This document shows positions 32,474 through 40,782 of a stretch of 47,048 bases of DNA, one piece after another. Under the pieces are notes generated by a model. The model saw nothing but the letters and a program-made list of their open reading frames with translations, did no database searches and was not told the DNA's origin. This DNA is from Arthrobacter sp. ISL-85 (lineage in GTDB: Bacteria > Actinomycetota > Actinomycetes > Actinomycetales > Micrococcaceae): assembly GCF_018613675.1 (NCBI RefSeq), contig NZ_JAGGPQ010000022.1:1-47048 (forward strand), given 5' to 3'. Every line of letters starts with the position of its first letter. The stretch's first letter is position 1. Made by a program: the position numbers and the translations under genes.

Positions 32474-33397
32474 TTATTTAACTCCTCCGGCGGTCAGCCC
32501 GCCTACTAGGTAACGCTGGAAAATCAGGTACAGAATGACCACAGGTGCTGCGCACACCAAGGCCGCGGCCATCAGCTGGCCGTAGAACGGGATGGCACCG
32601 CCTTCCTGGGAAGCACCGAAGATTTGAAGTGCGACGGCGGCGGTCTGGCTTTCCGGCCGGGTCATCACCGACGCGAACAACACGTCGTTCCAGCCGAGCA
32701 GGAAGGCAAAGATGCCGGAAACAACGATGCCGGGCCAGCTCAGCGGCAGGACGATCCGGAACAGCACCCCCAGGTTGGAGGCGCCGTCGATTTTGGCTGC
32801 CTCCTCAAGCTCCTTGGGAAGCCCCCGGAGGTAGGTGACCATCACCCAGGTGGAGAACGGCATGGCAAACGTCAGATAGGTCACGAACAGGCCCCACTGG
32901 GTTCCGATGACCTGGATCCCCAGGTAGGTGGCAGCCGATGAGAACAAGACGAAGACCGGCAATACCATGAGGGTCCCGGGCACGGATTGCAGTGCCAGCA
33001 GGCCTCGGAGGATGGTCAGCCTGCCGCGGAAGGTGTAACGCACCAGGACGAACGCGGTGGAAACGGACAGCGCGGCGGAGACCACAGCGGTCGCTCCCGC
33101 CACCAGGATGCTGTTGGCGAGGCCGTTGGCCAGGCCCACGCTGGTCCAGATCTTCGAGTAGTTCTCGAACGTTACGGTGGAGGGCCAGAATTCCCCGTTG
33201 GCCACCCCGATGTCCGAGTTCACCGAGGCCAGGAAGATATACAGCACCGGAATAAGGACCAGGGCGCCCAGGAAAACCAGGACAATGATCAGCAATGGTG
33301 CCGGGAGCAGCCGCAGCACCTCATGCTGTCGATGCGACCCCGGACGGTCAACCTCCGAGGTCGGCGTCCCCTGCCGTTTGGCTGTCGTGGTGCTCAT
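32474..33397 (-). CDS. Sugar ABC transporter permease, MalG type
   Basis: The 307-residue membrane protein has six predicted helices and the EAA loop ELEEAAKIDGASNLGVLFRI characteristic of CUT1 permeases, and ends YLVGGLTAGGVK as MalG-like permeases do. ATG 33397 overlaps the stop of the other permease gene. It imports a sugar or oligosaccharide with the binding protein at 34411. No ATPase gene lies in the operon; in Actinobacteria such importers commonly share a MsiK-type ATPase. Confidence 0.9.
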   Translation of the reverse strand: MSTTTAKRQGTPTSEVDRPGSHRQHEVLRLLPAPLLIIVLVFLGALVLIPVLYIFLASVNSDIGVANGEFWPSTVTFENYSKIWTSVGLANGLANSILVAGATAVVSAALSVSTAFVLVRYTFRGRLTILRGLLALQSVPGTLMVLPVFVLFSSAATYLGIQVIGTQWGLFVTYLTFAMPFSTWVMVTYLRGLPKELEEAAKIDGASNLGVLFRIVLPLSWPGIVVSGIFAFLLGWNDVLFASVMTRPESQTAAVALQIFGASQEGGAIPFYGQLMAAALVCAAPVVILYLIFQRYLVGGLTAGGVK

Positions 33398-34404
33398 TTC
33401 TTGGCGCCTGGCGTTTCGGCGTCGTCGAGCTTTACGGCGCGGAGGTAGACGAACAACGGAATGGCGACGAGCACCAGAGAGACGAAGGCCATGGCTGCGC
33501 TCAAGCCGAAGCGGAAGCTCTGGAAACTCGTAACGTAAGTGAGGATCGGGAGGACTTCCACGTCCGCAGGAGCGGGCACACCGAACAGCACGAACGGGAG
33601 CGTGAAGTTGTTGATGTGGTGCAGCATTCCAATCAGGAATGCCAGCGCCAGGGGACCCTTGAGGTAAGGGAAGACGACGTACCGGAGCTTGTTCCACCAC
33701 AGCGCCCCGTCAAGCGCGGACGCTTCGTGGACCTCGTGGTCCACAGACTGCAGGCCGGACAGCGCCAGCAGGTAGATGAACGGCCAGGAGGCCCAGATCT
33801 GGACCAGTACCAGCGTCCAGAAGGTCTGTGGTCCGTTGAGCCACAGTCCAGTGTGGATTCCCACGCTCCCGAGGGCCCCGTCCACGATGCCGCCCGGCCG
33901 CAGCATGGTGCGCCACACGGTTGCCACCACGAAGGAAGGCAGAACGTACGGGATGAGGAAGATCGACCGGATGACGGCGCGGCCCTTGAACGCGTTCTGG
34001 GTCGCGACGGCGGCAGCAATGCCCAGCGGCAGGGTCACCACCATGGCGAGCAACGAGTAGCTGACACTCAGCCAGACAGCGTGCAGCAGGGGCGAACCAG
34101 TGACGGCTTCAACGAAGTTTTCAACTCCGATGAACGGTGCACTGACCCATTTCCGCAGCGTGTACTGATCCAAATTAAGGACGGACATGTAAATGCCGAG
34201 CAGGAGCGGAAGCACGATGATGATGACCATCAGTACTCCACCCGGGATCAGCATCCAGAGCGGCCGGTTACGTTCGCTCAGGCCCTTGCGGCGCGGACCG
34301 CCCTTGTGGCCGGGCTGCCCGCCGGCTTCGTGAATCGTGCCGGGCGCCCGGCCCGTGGCGGAATCTGCCACAGGCCGGACTTCATGAGAGGCGTCGGTTG
34401 ACAT
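33394..34404 (-). CDS. Sugar ABC transporter permease, MalF type
   Basis: The 336-residue product has a long charged N-terminal tail (about 45 residues), six helices, and the EAA loop HEASALDGALWWNKLRYV. It is the second half of the CUT1 importer. It follows the binding protein gene by 6 bases and overlaps the MalG-type gene by ATGA, so the importer genes are co-translated. Confidence 0.9.
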   Translation of the reverse strand: MSTDASHEVRPVADSATGRAPGTIHEAGGQPGHKGGPRRKGLSERNRPLWMLIPGGVLMVIIIVLPLLLGIYMSVLNLDQYTLRKWVSAPFIGVENFVEAVTGSPLLHAVWLSVSYSLLAMVVTLPLGIAAAVATQNAFKGRAVIRSIFLIPYVLPSFVVATVWRTMLRPGGIVDGALGSVGIHTGLWLNGPQTFWTLVLVQIWASWPFIYLLALSGLQSVDHEVHEASALDGALWWNKLRYVVFPYLKGPLALAFLIGMLHHINNFTLPFVLFGVPAPADVEVLPILTYVTSFQSFRFGLSAAMAFVSLVLVAIPLFVYLRAVKLDDAETPGAKK

Positions 34405-34410
34405 CAGAAC

Positions 34411-35769
34411 TTATCCTTTGGAGGCCCGGTCCAGGGAAGCCTGGCCCTTGTTCTGGGCGTCCTTGATCCTTTGGTCGAGTGCGGATTCGTCCACCTTGCC
34501 GGCCGCCAGGTCAGGGACGGATTGGACGGTGACGTTGAGGAGTGCGAGCTGGATATCGCCCCAGGCTCCGGTGAACGGTGTCGCCTTGGACTTGGCGGCG
34601 GCGTCGGCCATCGGCTTGAGCTTCGGGTCGGTCAGGCTGGCGAGGGCCTCGGCGTTGGCAGGCAGGTCACCGAAGGTCTTCTGGTAGTTGAGCTGCTCAT
34701 CCTTGGAGGTGATCAGCTTGATGTAGGCGAAGGCCAGGTCCTGCTGCTTCGAGTAATCCGCCACTACGAGGTTGTCGCCGGAAAGGATGCTGGCGGCGTC
34801 ACCGTCGGACTTGGACTGCGTCTCGCCTGGCGCGACGGTAGGCATCAGCGTGTACGCGTATTTTCCGGCAATTGCCGACTTATCCAGCGTCGGGATGGAG
34901 GTGGCGGTGGTCATCATCAGGTAGCCGGCCTTGCCGCTGGCGAAAGCAGCCACGGCGTTGCTGTTGCTCCAGCCGACCGAGGCGGGATCGACGATCTTGT
35001 CGTTGGTCAGCCAGCCGAAGTACGTCTCGTACGCTTTCTTGACCGCCGGGTCATCCATCTTCAGCTTGCTGCCGTCAACCAACGGGTTTCCGGCCTGGAC
35101 GGACATGGCCCAGATGAACTTCCAGGGATCGAAGCTGTCCTTGTACCCGGTGGCGAGGCCGTAGGTGTCGCCCTTGGTCATCTTCTTGGCCTGGGCAGCA
35201 AGTTCATCCCACGTGGTGGCGGGCTTGTCGATGCCCGCAGCGGCCAGCAGGTCCTTGTTGTAGGCCATCACGAATGGGCGGCTGACGAAGGGAATGCCCA
35301 CCTGGTGGTCCTTGTCCGGTCCGGAGATGCCAAGGGCTGCGGGATTGAACCGGTCCTTGCCGCCCACCTTCTTCCAGTCGTCATCGGTGAGGGTGACAAA
35401 TGCCTTGGTGGAGAAGGCAGTGGGGGTGAAAGTCGTACCGAGGCTGTAGACGTCCGGACCCTGCCCGGAGACCACAGACGTCTGGATACGAGTCAGTTCA
35501 TCGTTCGCCGAGGCGAAGGTTTCGAACTTCACGTCGGCCCCGGTCTCGGTCTTGAACTTCGCAGCAATGTCGGATTGCCATTGCTTCTGCTGTTCCGGGT
35601 ACTGGCTGGAAACGTTCACCAGGACGCTAAGTGTCTTGCCCGCGCCATCCACTTTGCCGTCCGAACTCGCGGAACCCCCGCCGTTCCCGGAACTCGATCC
35701 GCAACCGGTCAGGGCGAGCGCAGCAACCGTGACAATCGCCGCGAGCCCAGTAGTCGATTTAAACCTCAT
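34411..35769 (-). CDS. Sugar-binding lipoprotein of the ABC importer
   Basis: The 452-residue extracellular binding protein has a signal peptide with lipobox (LALTGC, Cys near 23) and a Gly/Ser linker. The mature part is of the SBP_bac type, with PDVYSLGTTF, GIPFVSRPFVMAYNKD, and AFASGKAGYLMMTT. An AGGAG lies 7 bases before the ATG. It is the first gene of the ten-gene operon, so transcription starts in the space shared with lacI. The downstream enzymes imply a glucuronic acid-containing saccharide or glycoside as substrate. Confidence 0.9.
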   Translation of the reverse strand: MRFKSTTGLAAIVTVAALALTGCGSSSGNGGGSASSDGKVDGAGKTLSVLVNVSSQYPEQQKQWQSDIAAKFKTETGADVKFETFASANDELTRIQTSVVSGQGPDVYSLGTTFTPTAFSTKAFVTLTDDDWKKVGGKDRFNPAALGISGPDKDHQVGIPFVSRPFVMAYNKDLLAAAGIDKPATTWDELAAQAKKMTKGDTYGLATGYKDSFDPWKFIWAMSVQAGNPLVDGSKLKMDDPAVKKAYETYFGWLTNDKIVDPASVGWSNSNAVAAFASGKAGYLMMTTATSIPTLDKSAIAGKYAYTLMPTVAPGETQSKSDGDAASILSGDNLVVADYSKQQDLAFAYIKLITSKDEQLNYQKTFGDLPANAEALASLTDPKLKPMADAAAKSKATPFTGAWGDIQLALLNVTVQSVPDLAAGKVDESALDQRIKDAQNKGQASLDRASKG

Positions 35770-35857
35770 TGTTTTTCTCCTCTAGGACACCCGCATGGCC
35801 ACATCCGTCCTGTGGCGGAAATCACTGCAGGCGACTCGAAAGCCAGTCTAGGAAGGC

Positions 35858-35892
35858 GGCAACCTTACGGCAAGCGGTTGCCAAAAGTTGCC
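35858..35892. promoter_or_regulatory. LacI-type operator with nested half-sites
   Basis: The core GGCAAGCGGTTGCC (35869-35882) is a near-perfect palindrome of the LacI type with a central CG. Outer GGCAAC (35858) and GTTGCC (35887) are symmetric around almost the same centre. It lies between the hexuronate operon and lacI. Confidence 0.75.
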
Positions 35893-35986
35893 ATAAATGG
35901 TCAGATTGGGACATCACACGTCAGGGCACGCCGGCAGGGAACTGCCGATCGCGGTTCGTCCAGCCAGCGAGGAAAGGTCCGCCGCC

Positions 35987-37030
35987 ATGGCTGATTCCGG
36001 GACTACGGGCAGGAACCCGAAAGCGGGAGCGCAGCGCGACCGCCCGCCCACCATCCGCGACGTTGCCGAGCTGGCAGGCGTTGCCACCTCCACCGTGTCC
36101 CGCGCCCTCGCCCGGCCGGAGAGGGTGAATCCCCGGACCCGAGTGAGGATCGAAGAGGCGGCGGCGCAGCTCAATTACGTGCCCAGCTCCCAGGCGCGGG
36201 GGCTCAGTTCGGGCCGGACGAATGCCGTCGCCGTGCTGGTGCCCGACATCACCAACCCGTTCTACTTCGACATCATCCGCGGCACCCAGCACCAGCTCAA
36301 AGCCGCCGGCGTCACCCAACTCCTGGTGGACACCGAAGAATCCAGCGACATGGAGCTCGATGCGCTGCACAAGATGCGCAAGTCCGCCGACGGGTTCATC
36401 CTCGCCGCCTCCCGCTTGACGGACGCCCAGCTGGCGGAGGTCTCGCAGTCGCAACCCTTGGTGACCTTCAACCGGGCCTCGACCAGCGCCCCGACGGTCA
36501 TGATCGATACGCCGTCCGCCATCATCCAGGCCCTGGAACACCTGGCCTCACTGGGCCACCACAAGGTCTGCTACGTTGCCGGTCCACCGACCTCCTGGTC
36601 CAACCAGATGCGGTGGAAAGTCTTTGAAGAGGACGCCACCAAGCGCGGCATGGAGATCCACCGGATCGGCCCGTACACCCCTAAGACCACATCGGGCGCG
36701 GCCGCCGCGGATGCGGCGGTCCGGACCGGCGCCACGGGCTGCATCGTCTTCAATGACCTCCTGGCCATCGGCATGCTTCAACGCCTTAAGGCCCGCGGCA
36801 TCCGGGTCCCCGCAGACATGAGCATTATCGGCTCGGACGATATATTCGGCGCGGACTTCTGCAATCCTCCGCTGACCACCATCTCCAGTCCCATTGAGCA
36901 GGCGGGCAGGGTGGCGGTATCCATGCTGCTGGCCCAGCTAAACCCGCTCTCCGGAAGCGCCCCGAGGCAACTGGCCGTCATGCCCACCCACCTGACCATC
37001 CGGGAGTCCACGGGGCCGGCCCCAGCGTAA
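35987..37030 (+). CDS. LacI-family regulator of the hexuronate operon
   Basis: The 347-residue product has the LacI HTH (TIRDVAELAGVATSTVSRAL), hinge helix (SSQARGLSSGRT) and a periplasmic-binding-like sensor domain (AVLVPDITNPFYFDI...GCIVFNDLLAIGM). ATG 35987 is preferred over the longer frame because GAGGAAAGG lies upstream and the protein then starts a normal distance before the HTH. It is divergent from the operon and is expected to repress it until a pathway sugar or sugar acid binds. Confidence 0.9.
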   Translation: MADSGTTGRNPKAGAQRDRPPTIRDVAELAGVATSTVSRALARPERVNPRTRVRIEEAAAQLNYVPSSQARGLSSGRTNAVAVLVPDITNPFYFDIIRGTQHQLKAAGVTQLLVDTEESSDMELDALHKMRKSADGFILAASRLTDAQLAEVSQSQPLVTFNRASTSAPTVMIDTPSAIIQALEHLASLGHHKVCYVAGPPTSWSNQMRWKVFEEDATKRGMEIHRIGPYTPKTTSGAAAADAAVRTGATGCIVFNDLLAIGMLQRLKARGIRVPADMSIIGSDDIFGADFCNPPLTTISSPIEQAGRVAVSMLLAQLNPLSGSAPRQLAVMPTHLTIRESTGPAPA

Positions 37031-37207
37031 TCAGCCCAGCGTAAACGGCAGGACCAACCAGGCCGGCCTCCCCGCCGTCGTCCTTTTCGACGGGCACCGC
37101 CATCCTCGCTGCGCATATTCGCTGACGCACCCTTTATGTGGGCCGCGACTTTGAACGTGCGGGTCGGAATGTACGGTGCGCGTCGAAAGCGTGCAGCAGC
37201 CCATGCA

Positions 37208-37258
37208 AAAGGCGGGCGTACGACGCCGGGAGCCACCCGCCGTCGTACGCCCGCCTTT
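37208..37258. terminator. Perfect 18-bp bidirectional terminator
   Basis: AAAGGCGGGCGTACGACG and its exact complement, ending CCTTT, flank a 15-base loop. It serves both lacI (plus strand) and the hydroxylase gene (minus strand), with A and T tracts on the right sides. Confidence 0.9.
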
Positions 37259-37270
37259 CGAATGCGGTGC

Positions 37271-38518
37271 TTAGGCTTCCACGAGCCTGGCACCGGCTGG
37301 AACCTCAGCGGGAGCGCCGGGCTCGCTGCGGCCGTACAACCAGTCGTTGTACTGGAAGTTGTTGTCGCCGCGGCTCTTGAACAGCATGTTCCGCAAGACG
37401 CGGGCCACGCCGTCCACGTGCCAGGACTCGCCCCAGATCCGGGCGGTGCGCTGGACCCGGGCAGTGCGGGCTGCGCGGGTTTCGTTGAACTCGCGGAAGG
37501 CATCCTCCCAGGCACCGGCATCGATGCCTTCGGCCGTGAAGACCTTGCCCTGTGCGGCGTCCTGGAGCACTGCTGCATCCTCCAGCGCCTGGCAGGCACC
37601 CTGGGCCAGGTACTGCAGCATCGGGTGGGCGGCATCGCCGATCAGTGCCATGCGGCCGGAAACCCAGGTCTCGATGGGGTTGCGGTCGTACATGGGCCAG
37701 CGGATGCCGGTGGCGAGGTTCTTCAGGGCTTCCTGCACGGCAGGTACGCAGTCCTTGTAGGCTGCCTGGAGTTCGTCCACGCCGCCGTACTGCTCTTCGC
37801 CGCGTTCAAAGGATGCGGACTTGAACACTGCCACGGTGTTGAGCAACTGGCCCTTCCGGAGCGGGTACTGGACCAGGTGGCAGTTGGGGCCGAGGTAGAC
37901 GATGACGTCCTCCAGGTCTGTTGCCGGGGTCTCCTCGGTGATCGGCACGGTGCCGCGGTACGCCACGTAGGCGGAGTTCACGGGGCCATCGTTGGCGACG
38001 GTGGCGCGGAGGGTGGACTTCAGCCCGTCCGCGGCCAGGATGGCGTCGGCCTCGAAGACGTCACCCTTGGCGGTGTAGGCGCGGGCCCGGTCGCCGTCGG
38101 TTTCCACTTTCTGCACCAGGACGTCATTCACCAGGGTGACGCCGGCGTCCTGGCAGGCTTCGAGCAGGATCCGGTGCAGGTCGCTGCGGTGGATCACCAC
38201 ATAGGGGGCGCCGTAGCGCTCCTCGAACTCGCCGCCCAGGGTCTGCCGGGTGAGCTCCTCGCCGGTGATCGCGTCGCGGAACACCAGGTGCTTGGGCTGG
38301 ACGCCGATTTCCAGCGCCTTCTCCAGCAGGCCCCAGCGCTTCAGGACGCGGGAGGCGTTGGGGGCCATCTGCAGGCCCGCCCCCACTTCACCGAAGGCGG
38401 GTGCCACTTCAACCAGGGTGACGTCGGCACCGTTTTCGCGAAGCGCCAGCGCTCCCGCAAGCCCGGCCATGCCGCCGCCCACAACCAGGACGTCCGTGGA
38501 CTCTTTGACGTTAGACAT
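37271..38518 (-). CDS. 3-hydroxybenzoate 6-hydroxylase (FAD monooxygenase)
   Basis: It converts 3-hydroxybenzoate to gentisate with NADH, oxygen and FAD. The 415-residue product has the FAD motif VVGGGMAGLAGALAL, a DG motif (LAADGLKSTLR) and the GD motif LIGDAAHPMLQYLAQG. Its start overlaps the stop of the transporter gene by 8 bases. The nearby gentisate dioxygenase and downstream hydrolases support this assignment over a salicylate hydroxylase. Confidence 0.87.
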   Translation of the reverse strand: MSNVKESTDVLVVGGGMAGLAGALALRENGADVTLVEVAPAFGEVGAGLQMAPNASRVLKRWGLLEKALEIGVQPKHLVFRDAITGEELTRQTLGGEFEERYGAPYVVIHRSDLHRILLEACQDAGVTLVNDVLVQKVETDGDRARAYTAKGDVFEADAILAADGLKSTLRATVANDGPVNSAYVAYRGTVPITEETPATDLEDVIVYLGPNCHLVQYPLRKGQLLNTVAVFKSASFERGEEQYGGVDELQAAYKDCVPAVQEALKNLATGIRWPMYDRNPIETWVSGRMALIGDAAHPMLQYLAQGACQALEDAAVLQDAAQGKVFTAEGIDAGAWEDAFREFNETRAARTARVQRTARIWGESWHVDGVARVLRNMLFKSRGDNNFQYNDWLYGRSEPGAPAEVPAGARLVEA

Positions 38519-39806
38519 TGGAAACTCCTACTGCTGTTGATTTCTTGATTTTGATGCCGACGGCGGCGATCAGGACGGCCGCTGCGGCGGCTGCTCCGGC
38601 GAAGGCCAGGAAGTTCGAGTTGACGCCCAGGCCCGCTGCGAGCAGGAGCCCGCCTGCCTGCGGTGCGGCCACGGCACCAATCCGGCCGACGCCGAGCGCC
38701 CAGCCAAGGGCCGTACCGCGCAGGTGTGCCGGGTAATGGCTGGCCACGGCGGCGATGATCAGGCACTGGGTGCCGTGGGTGCCCACACCGGCGAGCACCA
38801 GCATGAGATAGACGACGGCGACGGGCGGCCCGGTCACCAGGACCAGCAAGCCTACGGCGGCCGCCGCCGCTGCCGCGATGGCCGTGGGGATCGGCCCGAA
38901 CCTGGTGCCGGCCCAGGCTGTCAATACCGAGCCCGCCACGGCGCCCAGGTTGAGCGCCAGCGCGAAGGTCAGGGCGGATCCCAGGTTGTAGCCGGCCAGC
39001 TGCATGAGGTTGGGCAGCCACGTTCCCAGTCCGTACCAGGCGAAGAGGGTCACCAGGGTGCCGACGGCAAACAGCAGGCTGATGCCCAGGTAAGGAGCCC
39101 GGAGGAGGGAGCCGAATCCGACGGCTTCTTTGGCGGCGTTGCCATGGGATGTGCCCGCGTGGCCCGGCGCCAGCGTCTCCGGCAGGTAGCGGATACCCAG
39201 CGGGATGACCACCAGCAAGGCGATGACGGCCACCAGGAACATGACCGGCCAGCCGAAAGCCGGAATCAGCGGGATGCCAACGAGCGCTGCGATGGAGCCG
39301 CCGATGGGAACGCCGGACATCATGAGCGTGGCGATTGTGGACCTCCATTTTTCGGGAACGAGCTCGGCCACCAGGGCATTGGCTGAGGGAACCAGGCCGC
39401 CCAGGCCGATGCCTGCCAGGAGCCGCAGGCCCCCGAACACCGGCGCGTTGGGCGCGAAGGCGCAGAGGATGGTGAAGATGGAGAACACGACGGCGCAGCC
39501 GATAATGGTGCGCCGTCGGCCCCAGGAATCGGACATGCGGCCGGCGAAGACCGCTCCGATCATCATGCCGATGAAGGCCATCGAGCCGATGGTTCCGGCG
39601 GTGGCCTTGGTCAGGCCCCAGCCGGTATCGCTGATGAGCGAGCCCTGGACCGTGCCATAGACGATCAGGTCATAGCCGTCGAAAACCACCAGCAGCCAGC
39701 ACACCAGGACGGCGAGCACTGAACGCCGGTGGAACCCGGATAGGCCTGCGCCCGGAGCGGGGGCGGCCGTGCGCTGCGGCGCTGCAGCGGAAGTTGTGTG
39801 ATTCAT
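38511..39806 (-). CDS. Aromatic acid:H+ symporter (MFS, AAHS family)
   Basis: The 431-residue transporter has 12 predicted helices and the AAHS fingerprint VVFDGYDLIVYG in helix 1, with GRMSDSWGRRRTI in the first cytoplasmic loop. It is expected to import 3-hydroxybenzoate or a related acid. ATG 39806 is chosen; the longer frame runs over iclR on the other strand. It is the first gene of the short minus-strand operon, with an IclR-type palindrome upstream. Confidence 0.88.
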   Translation of the reverse strand: MNHTTSAAAPQRTAAPAPGAGLSGFHRRSVLAVLVCWLLVVFDGYDLIVYGTVQGSLISDTGWGLTKATAGTIGSMAFIGMMIGAVFAGRMSDSWGRRRTIIGCAVVFSIFTILCAFAPNAPVFGGLRLLAGIGLGGLVPSANALVAELVPEKWRSTIATLMMSGVPIGGSIAALVGIPLIPAFGWPVMFLVAVIALLVVIPLGIRYLPETLAPGHAGTSHGNAAKEAVGFGSLLRAPYLGISLLFAVGTLVTLFAWYGLGTWLPNLMQLAGYNLGSALTFALALNLGAVAGSVLTAWAGTRFGPIPTAIAAAAAAAVGLLVLVTGPPVAVVYLMLVLAGVGTHGTQCLIIAAVASHYPAHLRGTALGWALGVGRIGAVAAPQAGGLLLAAGLGVNSNFLAFAGAAAAAAVLIAAVGIKIKKSTAVGVSNV

Positions 39807-39843
39807 CCCACCACTGTGCTGGCAGCCGCACTGCCGTGCACAT

Positions 39844-39866
39844 AAGATTCTGTCATGCAGAATCTT
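39844..39866. promoter_or_regulatory. IclR-type operator over the iclR start
   Basis: AAGATTCTG and CAGAATCTT form perfect 9-bp arms around TCATG. The spacer contains the iclR start codon, and the palindrome overlaps TAAGAT, the -10 box of iclR. It is also 38 bases upstream of the transporter start. Confidence 0.85.
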
Positions 39867-40661
39867 CCGGCGCGGCGGAAGCCCACGTACTCCATCGAAG
39901 CGGTGGACAATGCCCTGCAGCTCCTCCAGCTCCTGCGGGACGTTGGCAGCCTGCGGCTCAAGGACGCTGCGGAGGAACTCGGTGTTGCACCTTCCACGGC
40001 GCACCGGCTGCTGGCCATGCTGGTCTACCGCGGGTTTGCCGTCCAGGACGAGACGCGCCGGTACGTTCCAGGCCCGGCGATGGGCGCTGGCCCCGCCGGC
40101 TTCAGCTGGACCCGGCAGCTGCGGGACATCTCGCGGCCACACATGGAGCTGCTGTGTGCGCGCACCAACGAGACCGTCAACCTGATGATCCGGGTAGGCA
40201 CCAAGGTCCGCTTCCTCGACACGGTGGAAAGCACCAACATCCTTCGCGTCGGGGACCGCCAAGGCACCTTGCTGCCGGCACACAGGGCTTCAGGCGGAAA
40301 AGCCATCCTCGCCGAATTGGATCCCGCGGTGCTGGAGCAACTGTTTCGCAGCCCCAACGCGGAGCTCGCCGGGGATTGCATTCCCGACGCCGAGTACCCG
40401 GCATTCCTGCGCGAACTCGAGTCCGTGCGGGACAACGGATTCGCCGCCAACTTCGAGGGCACGGAAGAGGGCATCAGCGCCTTTGGGATGGCACTGCACA
40501 ACGGCAAGGGCATGGTGGTGGGTGCCTTGAGCGTGGCCACCCCGGTCGCCAGGTTCCGGCCGCTGTTCGACGCCGGGCTGGTGGGAGTCATGATGGAAAC
40601 CCGGCGCCAGCTGGAGATGGACATCGCAGCCAATCCGGTGGACGGTACGGCAGGAACCTGA
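39855..40661 (+). CDS. IclR-family regulator of the gentisate pathway
   Basis: The 268-residue product has the winged HTH start (SIEAVDNALQLLQLL, LGVAPSTAHRLLAML) and the IclR effector domain (ETVNLMIRVGTKVRFLDTV, LPAHRASGGKAILAEL, AFGMALHNGKGMVVGALSV). TAAGAT lies 6 bases before the ATG, so the transcript is probably leaderless. The operator covers its own start, suggesting autoregulation. It lies between the uptake/hydroxylase genes and the ring-cleavage genes and likely controls both. Confidence 0.9.
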   Translation: MQNLPARRKPTYSIEAVDNALQLLQLLRDVGSLRLKDAAEELGVAPSTAHRLLAMLVYRGFAVQDETRRYVPGPAMGAGPAGFSWTRQLRDISRPHMELLCARTNETVNLMIRVGTKVRFLDTVESTNILRVGDRQGTLLPAHRASGGKAILAELDPAVLEQLFRSPNAELAGDCIPDAEYPAFLRELESVRDNGFAANFEGTEEGISAFGMALHNGKGMVVGALSVATPVARFRPLFDAGLVGVMMETRRQLEMDIAANPVDGTAGT

Positions 40662-40689
40662 CCTCCTGGCGCCCATCCACAGGGCGACA

Positions 40690-40706
40690 ATTCTGCAGGG
40701 CAGAAT
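40690..40706. promoter_or_regulatory. Second IclR-type operator, before gentisate dioxygenase
   Basis: ATTCTGCAGGGCAGAAT has perfect 7-bp arms and the same ATTCTG-N5-CAGAAT form as the site at 39844. It sits 77 bases upstream of the dioxygenase start. Confidence 0.85.
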
Positions 40707-40782
40707 ATGCTGGGGATCACAGGCCCTCACTCCTTAAGGTCGAATCCACGTCGCAGTCAGTCCGCACGCAAGGAGAAGGCCA

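Noticed and set aside
37136..38548. Plus-strand frame of 470 codons
   Set aside because: It is antisense to the 3-hydroxybenzoate hydroxylase and crosses a strong terminator at its start.
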